From Bradyrhizobium sp. AZCC 1610 (GTDB lineage: Bacteria; Pseudomonadota; Alphaproteobacteria; Rhizobiales; Xanthobacteraceae), in the NCBI RefSeq assembly GCF_036924515.1, contig NZ_JAZHRR010000001.1:653001-717000 (forward strand): 64,000 nucleotides of DNA, given 5' to 3'. Numbering within the stretch: the first letter of the stretch is position 1; each line of letters starts with the position of its first letter. Positions 30,590-38,566 of this stretch are shown piece after piece. The notes under the pieces were generated by a model, which had not been told where the DNA came from, made no database searches, and worked only from the letters and a program-made list of their open reading frames with translations. The translations under genes and the position numbers were made by a program.

Positions 30590-31807
30590 CTAGAAGAAGC
30601 CAGTCACATCAGTCACACGCTCCGGATCGGCCGAGGCCAGCGCGGCAGCACGCTCGGCCTTCGGCGGATAGATCCAGACGGTGTTGATCTCCTGCTTGGT
30701 CTTCTTGCCGACCTCGCCGACCATCTCGACCTTGCGCTCCCAACCGAGCGTGAACAGCGCGCCGGCTTCTCCCAGGTCGAGACAGGTGACGTAGGCCTTC
30801 TGGTGATACGGCTTGGTCCGCACGCCCAGCAGCTCCGCTGCGGCGTTGTTGCCGGCAAAGGCGCCCATCCGCGTGGCGTGCTGGCACGACATCAGCGCGT
30901 AATTGCCGTCATCGTCGCATGCGGCGCGAGCGGCATCGCCGGTGGCGAAGACGCCTGGTACCGACGGCACGCGCAAATCGCGGTCGACCAGCAGCCGGCC
31001 GAAATTGTCGCGCTCGGCAGGAAGCTGCTGGGTCAACGGCGCGGCGCGAATACCGGCTGCCCAGATCACGGTCTCGGCTTCGATGCGTTCGCCGTTGGAA
31101 AGCGTGACGCCGGATTCGTCGAGCGAGGCGACACCGGCGCCGAGTCGGGTCTCCACCCCGAGTTTGCGCAGGGCGTCCTCGATGACGGGGCGGGGGCCTT
31201 CGCCCATATCGGGTGCGATCGTGCTGTTGCGGTCGACGATGATGACGCGCGTCTTGGCATCCTTGCCGAGGACCGCACGAAGCCGGCCGGGCATCTCCGT
31301 CGCCGCTTCGATGCCGGTGAATCCGCCGCCGGCCACGACCACGGTGTCGCGCCCGTTCTTCGCCGGCCGATTGGCCAGGCGGTGCAAATGTTTATCGAGC
31401 GCAATTGCGTCGTCGAGCTGGTCGACGCTGAAACCGTGTTCGGCGAGGCCCGGAATATTCGGACGGAACAACCGGCTGCCGGTGGCCACGACCAGACGGT
31501 CGTAGGAGAGCGTCTTTCGCTTGCCCTTGGCGGTCGCGACTTGCACCATACAGGATTTGGTATCGATCGTCTCGGCGCTGCCTTGCACGTAGACGACATC
31601 GATCGCCTTCAGCACATCCAGTAGCGGCGCCGTCAGTGTTTCGGGCTTCGGTTCGTAGAGCCGCGGACGCACGACGAGCGTCGGCTCGGGCGCGATGAGC
31701 GCGATCTCGAGCTCCTCGGGTGAAACGCCCTTGATGTCGCGCAGGCGCGCTGCGGAAAGGGCGGCATACATGCCGGCGAAGCCGGCGCCGATGATGATTA
31801 GTCGCAT
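30590..31807 (-). CDS. NDH-2-like FAD-dependent NAD(P)H oxidoreductase
   Basis: The 405-residue flavoprotein has two nucleotide-binding folds: RLIIIGAGFAGMYAAL for FAD and VVVAGGGFTGIEAATEM for NAD(P)H. It also has the FAD-site ATGDAARAACDDDG and the conserved SCQHATRMGAFAGNN helix. It resembles type II NADH dehydrogenases and related disulfide-reductase-fold enzymes, moving electrons from NAD(P)H to quinone or another acceptor. A CAGGAG site precedes the ATG. The gene lies between a broken chloroperoxidase-like gene and the MBL-fold gene. Confidence 0.87.
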   Translation of the reverse strand: MRLIIIGAGFAGMYAALSAARLRDIKGVSPEELEIALIAPEPTLVVRPRLYEPKPETLTAPLLDVLKAIDVVYVQGSAETIDTKSCMVQVATAKGKRKTLSYDRLVVATGSRLFRPNIPGLAEHGFSVDQLDDAIALDKHLHRLANRPAKNGRDTVVVAGGGFTGIEAATEMPGRLRAVLGKDAKTRVIIVDRNSTIAPDMGEGPRPVIEDALRKLGVETRLGAGVASLDESGVTLSNGERIEAETVIWAAGIRAAPLTQQLPAERDNFGRLLVDRDLRVPSVPGVFATGDAARAACDDDGNYALMSCQHATRMGAFAGNNAAAELLGVRTKPYHQKAYVTCLDLGEAGALFTLGWERKVEMVGEVGKKTKQEINTVWIYPPKAERAAALASADPERVTDVTGFF

Positions 31808-31904
31808 GTGATTTACTCCTGTGGTTGAATTTCCCGGAAATTCGGGCGCTACCGCCGCTGCTCCTCATTGGCGGCAGCGACCGACGACGCGAAGAGGTGA
31901 AACG

Positions 31905-32245
31905 AAGACGCCAGGCCCTTATGGAGGGGAGCAGCTCGGCATTGACGACACTGGCTCACATGCCGTGCGGCAACCCCCGGAACTCACCGGCCAGCCACGG
32001 TGAAAGACAATCGGCTGAGCGGACTTCGGGCCCCAGTCCTTGCAGAAGGTCGGGACACCATCTTTGGTCATGATGGAGATCATCGGATTGCTGCTTTGAA
32101 CGGCTTGTGGCGGAATTTCGGTTTCCTCGCCCGCTGCCGAAGTGAAGCGAACCGTCAATGAAAGGCCGTACATGACGGCGGACGCGACGACGCTCCTTCG
32201 CGATGTGATTGCAAGGGGGCCGATGAAGTTCTTCCAGGCCATCAC
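31905..32245 (-). pseudogene. Internally deleted non-haem chloroperoxidase-type alpha/beta hydrolase
   Basis: The N-terminal part reads MISIMTKDGVPTFCKDWG then PIVFHRGWPVSSGG, the start of chloroperoxidase-like hydrolases, after an export-like leader (FIGPLAITSRRSVVASAV). Right after this the frame is lost. In another frame PHGM, a stop, then ASVVNAELLPSIRAW appears, which matches the last residues of the same family. About 200 codons with the catalytic Ser, Asp and His are missing. The simplest reading is one internal deletion leaving both ends. A ribosome site is still present before the leader. Confidence 0.6.
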
Positions 32246-32343
32246 TTGTTTCCCTCTGTTGTTGGTGTGGGCACCGTGAAGTTCTAGCGAACCGAATCTT
32301 CAACTGCCCCAGAGCGATTGACGTGCCTGTAGAGAGATTGCTG

Positions 32344-33300
32344 TTAACGCACGCGCCTCCGCCAATCGCTCGGGGTTTCGCCGGTCAGCTTCCGGAATGC
32401 CGCGGCGAAGGCGGTCTGGGAGGAATAGCCAAGCGCGACTGCGACCGACACGACCGACGCGTCAGTGTCGCGCAGCATGTTCATGGCCTGCTCGAGCCGG
32501 TGCTGGCGCAGCCAGGCATGCGGTGAAAGCCCGGTGCTTTCCTTGAAGGCACGGCAGAAATGGAAGCGCGACAGGCCGGCATCCGAAGCCAGCGCCGCGA
32601 GAGAGACGTCCGCATCGCTGTCCGAGCGCAAGCGTTCGGTGGCACGGAGCAGGACCTTCGGCGACAGCCCACCCATGGTCGGCTGGAACGTGGTTGGCGA
32701 GCCGCTGTGCGCAGCCAGCACGCGCGTGGCAAGGAGGTCTGTTAGCTGATGCCTGAACAGCGCATCCAGGGCCCCATTGCCCTCCAGGGAATCGGCCGCG
32801 CTCAAGAGCAATCGGGATGTAATGGGGTCAGGATGCCCCGTTCGTTCCAGGAGATCGATCGGTGTAGCGGTGTCGGCTTCGTCGGCAACGCGCTTGAGCG
32901 TTGTGTGAGGAAGATAGAGCTGAATGACATCAACGGGTTTCGGAATATCCCATCGGGAGCTTGATCCTTCCGGAATGATGATCACAACCCCGGGACGAAA
33001 CGTTCCAATCGCAACCGATCTTCCTGACCGCCGTTCCACGCGCTGCATCGAGCCGTTGTAAGCCATGATGACGTGATCGGTCATGGGCTCGACGACGTCG
33101 TGCAATGGTTCATGTTTCCAGTGGGCGATCGTGCCGCTGGATGGGTCTGAAGCCATGCGGAGTGGTTGGGTGTGAAGCACGCGCGCCATCTCCGCATCGG
33201 CAGAACGGTGCTGGGCGTCCCGCAAATCGCGCTGGTGCGCCTCGGAAGTGTCTGGCTGATTCTGGTGCGAAAGATCGCGCGTAAGTGGTGGGTGGCTCAT
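32344..33300 (-). CDS. AraC-family transcriptional regulator 1
   Basis: The 318-residue protein has an N-terminal sensor part (VIMAYNGSMQRVERRSGRS, then GTFRPGVVIIIPEGSSS) and a C-terminal pair of helix-turn-helix motifs. These are VSLAALASDAGLSRFHFCRA with FKESTGLSPHAWLRQHRLEQ, and SVAVALGYSSQTAFAAAFRK with LTGETPSDWRR. ATG 33300 is used since GGCGAGGACAG precedes it. It lies upstream of the chloroperoxidase remnant, the NDH-2-like gene and the MBL gene in the same direction and may control them. Confidence 0.88.
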   Translation of the reverse strand: MSHPPLTRDLSHQNQPDTSEAHQRDLRDAQHRSADAEMARVLHTQPLRMASDPSSGTIAHWKHEPLHDVVEPMTDHVIMAYNGSMQRVERRSGRSVAIGTFRPGVVIIIPEGSSSRWDIPKPVDVIQLYLPHTTLKRVADEADTATPIDLLERTGHPDPITSRLLLSAADSLEGNGALDALFRHQLTDLLATRVLAAHSGSPTTFQPTMGGLSPKVLLRATERLRSDSDADVSLAALASDAGLSRFHFCRAFKESTGLSPHAWLRQHRLEQAMNMLRDTDASVVSVAVALGYSSQTAFAAAFRKLTGETPSDWRRRVR

Positions 33301-33742
33301 GAACCTGTCCTCGCCGTTGAGAAGCATCGTTGAGCGTTCGGCGCGGTTCTAGGCGGGCGACAGGTCTGGCGTCTTTCTCAAAGCCGCCATGCTTTGTCCG
33401 ATTCTGCTCCAAGCCGCCATCAGGCGCCTCGCATGCGACCAAAGTCGAAAATCAGGCGCGGCGAACGGCATCGCTTGCTGCTGTCGAACTGGGCAGCCGA
33501 CCGAAAACGCTCTTATCTTGAGCACTGTTGCAAATGGTCATCGGCGCCGACGGCCCGGACGATGCTATCAAGCTATGTGTCACGAAATTGACACGGTGCA
33601 GCCTCGGTGAAACGGGCAATGGGACCTCGCCGCAAGTCTCGAAAACTTGTCTCGCGGGGAATCTAGACGGTCTCTTGCTGATATCAGATAATGAGCCGCG
33701 ACTTCGCCCCGGGACGATGACCGGCCGTGTCCAACTCCACTG
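33301..33742. other. Gene-free control region between two AraC genes
   Basis: About 440 bases hold no convincing gene. It contains one copy of an imperfect direct repeat (about 33368-33407) whose partner is at 35681-35720 beyond the second AraC and the catalase-related gene. It must also contain the promoters of both divergent AraC genes. Confidence 0.5.
33368..33407. repeat. Imperfect direct repeat, copy A
   Basis: GGCGTCTTTCTCAAAGCCGC followed by CATGCTTTGTCCGATTCTGC matches copy B at 35681-35720 with about six differences in 40 bases, and weaker similarity extends on both sides. The two copies have the same orientation and flank an AraC gene and a truncated catalase-related gene. Confidence 0.6.
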
Positions 33743-34690
33743 ATGGGATCGATCCCTATGACACAGACGGGCGCGTTCGGCCAAAGGCTGGGGCAGGTCC
33801 TGCATCTGAAGGATGCGCCGCCTTCGCTAATCGCGCGTTCACTGCGCGGCATGGAACTCGCGGTCACCGAAACCCGGGACGACAGCCCCGTGGCGGGTCT
33901 TTCCGGCTCGTTTACCCCTGAGGATGCCTTTCTCGTCAGCTTGAAACTTCACAACTACCCGGACTGCGAACTCTGGGAGAACGGCAAGTGCGTGATGAAG
34001 GCGGATATCCCGGCGGGCGCAACATATCTGTACGACCTCAAGCACGATCCGCGCTACGTGATCGACAAGCCCTTCCATTCCCTCTTTTTCTATTTGCCGC
34101 GCTCGACGCTCGACGGTCTCACTGAGCAGTCCCGCACGCCGCGCGTCGGTCAGCTCACCTGTCAGCTCGGCGTCGGCCATGACGATGCGGTGATTCGTCA
34201 TATCGGCGCGTCGCTGCAAGAAGGGCTGCGTCGGCCGGACGAGACTAACCAACTTTTCGTCGATCACATGATGGTTGCGTTCACCGCACACGTCGCCCAA
34301 GCTTATGGCGGACTGCGCCTCGGCGGTGAGCCGACCCGCGGCGGTCTTGCGCCTTGGCAGGTTAAGCGCGCCTGCGAAAGGCTCGATTCGGACCTCGGCG
34401 GAAAGGTTTCATTGCAACAAATTGCCGCCGAGTTTGATTTCTCGGTCAGCCATTTTTCGCGCGCTTTTCGAATCTCCACCGGCCTGCCGCCGCACCAGTG
34501 GCTGCTTCGTCAGCGCGTGAAGGCGGCCAAACAGTTGATGACCATCCGCGACCTGCCGTTGTCCGAGATTGCGATATCGGCCGGGTTTGCCAATCAAAGC
34601 CACTTTACGCGGGTGTTTTCGGCCACGGTCGGCGTCAGCCCGGCAGCGTGGCGCCGTGAAGCGTGTGGCGCACCGGAAAGCGAAACCTGA
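33743..34690 (+). CDS. AraC-family transcriptional regulator 2
   Basis: The 315-residue protein has an N-terminal sensor domain (SLKLHNYPDCELWENGKCVM, then DIPAGATYLYDL) and a C-terminal AraC DNA-binding domain. That domain shows VSLQQIAAEFDFSVSHFSRA, FRISTGLPPHQWLLRQRVKA and EIAISAGFANQSHFTRVFSA. The start could be 33743 or 33758; neither has a strong ribosome site. It is convergent with the catalase-related gene, ending eight bases from it. It is not closely similar to AraC regulator 1, so it is not a simple local duplicate. Confidence 0.88.
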   Translation: MGSIPMTQTGAFGQRLGQVLHLKDAPPSLIARSLRGMELAVTETRDDSPVAGLSGSFTPEDAFLVSLKLHNYPDCELWENGKCVMKADIPAGATYLYDLKHDPRYVIDKPFHSLFFYLPRSTLDGLTEQSRTPRVGQLTCQLGVGHDDAVIRHIGASLQEGLRRPDETNQLFVDHMMVAFTAHVAQAYGGLRLGGEPTRGGLAPWQVKRACERLDSDLGGKVSLQQIAAEFDFSVSHFSRAFRISTGLPPHQWLLRQRVKAAKQLMTIRDLPLSEIAISAGFANQSHFTRVFSATVGVSPAAWRREACGAPESET

Positions 34691-34697
34691 CCTCCGG

Positions 34698-35619
34698 TCA
34701 GCGACGTCTTGTCTGGGAGATCGCGTAGGCGGCGCAGCGCGCCGCAAACATCGCGTCCGGCGGACGACCGATACCTTCCGCAAGATTGGTCGGATTGAAG
34801 ACGGCCTCATCGCACGCATCGTTTGCTTCGACGCCGGTGACCACGATCGTTCCCAGCCGCACCGCTTCGCGTCTGTCCTCATCGGGCCATCGGATGGTCA
34901 CGTCCATGACAGGGTCGCCGGGACGGTCGAGCAGCGCCATCACGCTGAACCTGATATCGCGGGCCGCGATCCGGGAGTCGAGGTCGCCTTGCAGGAGGTC
35001 GGGAGCCTTCGCCGTGGCCTCGTTCGCGGCCCGCCTGCGTTCTTCGCCGACCGGCATGATCTTGAACTTGATGAACCGTGTCTCGCCTTTTGAATTCGTC
35101 GCGGGAAATGCGTGCACACCCCAATAGGTCGTGCTGGCAAAGCTTGCGGGCAACGGATGCGCGGCGATGTAGTCCGCCTGATGCAGCGTTTCGGGATTGC
35201 TGGCTGAGAATGCCTCGAGCTTCTCCCAATCCGGATTGCCGTCCGGTCCCCGAATGCGTGCCGCAAGGAAAGCCAGCATCTGTTCGGGCGTCCTGGCGAA
35301 ATGAATCGGGACGCTTTGCGTGAAAATTTCCGAGCGCTGACCGTCGCCGCCGAGCCGGAAGCTGAAGCCGCGCAACAAGAGGTTGGTGTTCGCCGCCGCT
35401 GGATGGCCGCCGTCCAAAGAGAAGCGCGCCAGCACGCGCGATGGCTTGGTGAAGCTGCGGGATTTCGTGATCTCCCGAGCCTGATCAGAGGGGGCATAGG
35501 TACCCCTAACGCACCGGCCCCAGGCGAAGCTCGCGCGACTCCTTGGCCGCAGACCGGCTGCCGCCTTCAAGGCGTCGATAATGGATGCGGGCGTGGCAAC
35601 ACCGCTGCGAAACCTGGGC
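34698..35619 (-). pseudogene. Catalase-related peroxidase gene, N-terminally truncated
   Basis: The frame encodes the heme catalase-like fold of the small catalase-related peroxidases: GRCVRGTYAPSDQAREITKS, RVLARFSLDGG, YWGVHAFPATNSKGETRFIK and a C-terminal RCAAYAIS with the Arg/Tyr heme-ligand pattern. Family-like residues continue upstream of the first usable start (a TTG at 35570), reading SGVATPASIIDALK, to an in-frame TAA near 35650. There is no ATG and no export signal, which relatives carry. The 5' end seems to have been replaced by unrelated DNA that holds repeat copy B. A shortened product from the TTG cannot be excluded. Confidence 0.6.
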
Positions 35620-35680
35620 AGAACGGAACCTTGGGCTCGGACGTTGGGACTTTGGTTTTAGCGTAGGGCAAGCCAAGCCA

Positions 35681-35720
35681 GGCGTCTTTCCCGAAGCGAC
35701 CATGCCTTGTCCGATTCTGC
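35681..35720. repeat. Imperfect direct repeat, copy B
   Basis: GGCGTCTTTCCCGAAGCGAC followed by CATGCCTTGTCCGATTCTGC is the partner of copy A at 33368-33407. It lies just upstream of the truncated catalase-related gene. The rest of 35621-35924 shows no gene. Confidence 0.6.
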
Positions 35721-35924
35721 GACGAAACTTGCCGATAGCAGCTCGCCTCGATGGATCTCCATTCTTGAGTGGCTGTTGCGCAGTCCACTGCGCGCGCAAC
35801 CTCGTCGAGCGGTTGTTTAATGGGACCACGCCCTACCAGGTCTTGCGTTTTCGGATGATGTAAGGCCCATTCCTACTTTGCATGGGGTTGTTTTCGCAAT
35901 TTTGAGTCCGGCGCAGCGATGCAC

Positions 35925-36779
35925 CTACCACCGCAGCTCCCGCATCAGCGCGCGGGGTGGATGTCCGAACAGCTCTTTCACCGAGGCCGGATCGAGCTGG
36001 TCGATGCCCTCGAATTCCTCGGAATGGATGCCGCGGGTGAGGAAAAGACAATCGATTCCGAAACCGAGCGCGCCAGTGAGATCGGTGCGCACCGAATCCC
36101 CGATCGCCAGCACACGGTCGAGCGAGGTCGGCTGGCCGCGGCGTTCGGCGGCGAGCGCCATGGCGCGTTCATAGATCGGCCGGTGCGGCTTGCCGTAGAA
36201 GATCACCTCACCGCCTAGTTCGCGATAGAGCTCGGCGATGGCGCCCGCGCAATAGATCAGCCGGTCGCCGCGTTCGACGACGATGTCGGGGTTGGCGCAA
36301 ACCAGCGGCAGCTTGTGCTCGCGCGCCTGCAGCATCATCGCGCGATAGTCTTCCGCCGATTCGATCTCGTCGTCGAACAGGCCGGTGCAGACGATGTAGT
36401 CGGCCTGCTCCAGCGGTGCCATCGCGGCGTCAAGCCCGCGATGGATCGAAGAGTCTCGCTCCGGACCGATCCAGAACATCCTCTTGCCGGGATGGTCGGC
36501 GACGAAATTGCGGGTCAGGTCGCCGGAACTGACGATGGCATCGTAGGTTTCGTCGGCGACGCCGAACTTGCGCAACTGGCGCTGCACGGAATCGGCCGGC
36601 CGCGGCGCGTTGGTGATCAGGATGACGGTGCCGCCGCGCTGGCGATAGGTGTGCAGCGCCTCGCAGGCTTCGGGAAACGCCTCGAGCCCGTTATGCACCA
36701 CGCCCCAGATGTCGGAGAGGATGACCTCCACGCCGTTCACGAGGCCGCGCAGCTGTTCGACGAACCGCAATGAGGTCAT
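35925..36779 (-). CDS. HAD-superfamily class IIA hydrolase (TIGR01459 type)
   Basis: The 284-residue phosphatase has the HAD motifs in order: VILSDIWGVVHNG (nucleophile Asp; the second position is Trp-Gly rather than Asp-Gly, as in this subfamily), VILITNAPRP, the class IIA cap, then KPHRPIYERA and AIGDSVRTDLTGALGFG. The substrate is unknown; relatives act on small phosphorylated metabolites. It follows the EAL-protein gene closely in the same direction. Confidence 0.88.
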   Translation of the reverse strand: MTSLRFVEQLRGLVNGVEVILSDIWGVVHNGLEAFPEACEALHTYRQRGGTVILITNAPRPADSVQRQLRKFGVADETYDAIVSSGDLTRNFVADHPGKRMFWIGPERDSSIHRGLDAAMAPLEQADYIVCTGLFDDEIESAEDYRAMMLQAREHKLPLVCANPDIVVERGDRLIYCAGAIAELYRELGGEVIFYGKPHRPIYERAMALAAERRGQPTSLDRVLAIGDSVRTDLTGALGFGIDCLFLTRGIHSEEFEGIDQLDPASVKELFGHPPRALMRELRW

Positions 36780-36794
36780 GATTGCGGAAGCCTG

Positions 36795-38264
36795 TTAGCC
36801 CGGTCCCGCGGCACGGCGCGCCAGTGCGGCATTGCCGGTCGCCCGCATCGGGGGCTCGGCGGCCGGGCCGGCGATGGGAGCGGTGTTGCTGGAGCCATTG
36901 GAAGTGCCGGATTCCTTGTTCGCTGTCGTCCCGCCGGTAGCAGATGCCCCCTCGGGCCGCAACGGCCGCGGCGGCGCAAACAGGAAGCCCTGTCCAAACC
37001 GCACGTCATAGTCGAGCAGATCCACCACCGCGCGCTCGCCCTCGATCTTTTCGGCGATCAGGTCAATGCCGAAGCGGCCGAGCAAGTCAGAAAGATCGGA
37101 AGGATGGATGTCCGAGGTCGAGCTCTGTTTGGGATCGAGCAACAATGCCGCCGGCACCTTGATGAAACGGACGCCGCGGTCGGCGAGGTCGCGCGGCTCG
37201 ATCCGCAAGTCGGTGACGTGATCGATCGAGAAGCGGTAACCGCGCTGCGACAGCGCGGCGAGATTCTCGATTTCGGCCGGACCGAGGTGGCGGAACGCCG
37301 CCTGCTTGAATTCGAGCACGAAGGACGGCGCCAGCGCCCGATTGGCCTCGAGGAAGTCGAGGCATTGCGCGAAATTGGCGTGATTGCCGAGTGTCGCCGC
37401 CGAGACGTTGCAGAACACGCCGACGTCCTTGTTGCGCACCATCAGGCGGCGCAACACCTGGATACAGCGCAGCATCACGATGTGATCGATCTTGCCGATC
37501 AGCCCGCCGGCTTCGGCGGTGGCGATAAAATCGTCGGCGGCGAGGATCTGATCCTTGTCGTCGCGCAGCCGCGTCACTGCCTCGTAGAACCGCACCTTGC
37601 GCTGCGGCAGCGTCACCATCGGCTGCAGGTAGATGTCGAGCCGGTTTTCCTCGACGGCGTTCTTCACCGCGGCAAGCAGTTGCGGCTGGCTGCGCGAGGC
37701 AGACGTTGCTTCTGCGGCAATTGCCGCCGGCGCCGGCCTTGCGGCAGCAGCCGGCGCGGGCCTGACGGTAGGCGCCGCTTGCTCCGGGGCGAGCGCCGGT
37801 TCGTTCGGCGGTTCGGAATGCTGCCTGTCCGACGGGGCGGGGGGCGCGGCCGCCGCGCCCGAGGCCAGCAGATCCTCATGGCTCGCCACCGAGATGGCCA
37901 GTTGCTTGACCAACCCGCCGAGCTCGTTGATCTCGCCGAGGACGGCCTGGATGCGGTCGGAGCTCGCAGAGTTCGCCGACACCACCCGGCCCTCGACCGC
38001 GGCGAGCCGGCGGCCGAATTCGGCAACCTGGCGTGCGAGGTCGGCGGTGCCGCGGGAAAGATCGGCGATCTGGCCGCCGACGTCGGAGCGGTCGCGCAGC
38101 CGCATCGACACGGCGTTGTAGAGGATCAGGAAGGTCAGCGCGGTGAGCGCCACGATCGCGGATTCGGTGCCGTTGAAGCCGGCCACCGCATGCAGCACGA
38201 GGCCGAGGGATGCTGCAACCAGCACCATGCAGATGGCGATGAAAACCGTCGAAATGCGAATCAT
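36795..38264 (-). CDS. Membrane protein with a degenerate EAL domain
   Basis: The 489-residue protein has two N-terminal transmembrane helices (about 5-28 and 35-55), a coiled-coil-like stretch (65-135), a Pro/Ala-rich linker and an EAL domain (about 200-430). The EAL triplet is EAV (228-230), Asn287 and Glu318 remain, and a lysine is at 369. But the metal-binding DDFGTG is replaced by IDHVTD (347-352) and KID by KVP. Cyclic-di-GMP hydrolysis is therefore unlikely; a binding or scaffold role is inferred. A Pro/Ser/Asn-rich tail follows. Confidence 0.85.
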   Translation of the reverse strand: MIRISTVFIAICMVLVAASLGLVLHAVAGFNGTESAIVALTALTFLILYNAVSMRLRDRSDVGGQIADLSRGTADLARQVAEFGRRLAAVEGRVVSANSASSDRIQAVLGEINELGGLVKQLAISVASHEDLLASGAAAAPPAPSDRQHSEPPNEPALAPEQAAPTVRPAPAAAARPAPAAIAAEATSASRSQPQLLAAVKNAVEENRLDIYLQPMVTLPQRKVRFYEAVTRLRDDKDQILAADDFIATAEAGGLIGKIDHIVMLRCIQVLRRLMVRNKDVGVFCNVSAATLGNHANFAQCLDFLEANRALAPSFVLEFKQAAFRHLGPAEIENLAALSQRGYRFSIDHVTDLRIEPRDLADRGVRFIKVPAALLLDPKQSSTSDIHPSDLSDLLGRFGIDLIAEKIEGERAVVDLLDYDVRFGQGFLFAPPRPLRPEGASATGGTTANKESGTSNGSSNTAPIAGPAAEPPMRATGNAALARRAAGPG

Positions 38265-38434
38265 GTCGCGCGCTACGTCCTCAGGTCCGAACTGTATTCA
38301 CCCGGGAAAACACGGAAGTTTCAGCCATGTTCCGCCTTGCGCTCCCCGAGCGGCGCAACCTTAGCATCAATGTTGATTCGCAGAGCTAGTGTTCTTTTGG
38401 CACGGCCGGAACTGGGAACGCGATGCCAGGCAGT

Positions 38435-38558
38435 CTCGTGTCCCGGCCCTTATGCGCAATTGCGCATCAGGAGCCGGCACCCATGTCGAGGATCGGGACT
38501 GAGGAGAGATGGGTCCCGGCTCCTGATGCGCAATTGCGCATAAAGGCCGGGACACGAG
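38435..38558. repeat. Composite palindromic element, copy 1 (ATGCGCAATTGCGCAT inserts)
   Basis: Two 50-base arms (38435-38484 and 38509-38558) are inverted repeats with only a few mismatches. Each arm is itself a hairpin: TCCCGGC ... GCCGG enclosing the perfect palindrome ATGCGCAATTGCGCAT (38452-38467 and 38526-38541). The two halves meet at ACCCAT / ATGGGT. It lies just downstream of the omega-aminotransferase gene, in the gap 38265-38566, which holds no gene. Confidence 0.85.
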
Positions 38559-38566
38559 AGCGATGG

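Noticed and set aside
33110..33442. 110-codon frame over the start of the first AraC gene
   Set aside because: Overlaps the AraC coding region in another frame and has no domain.
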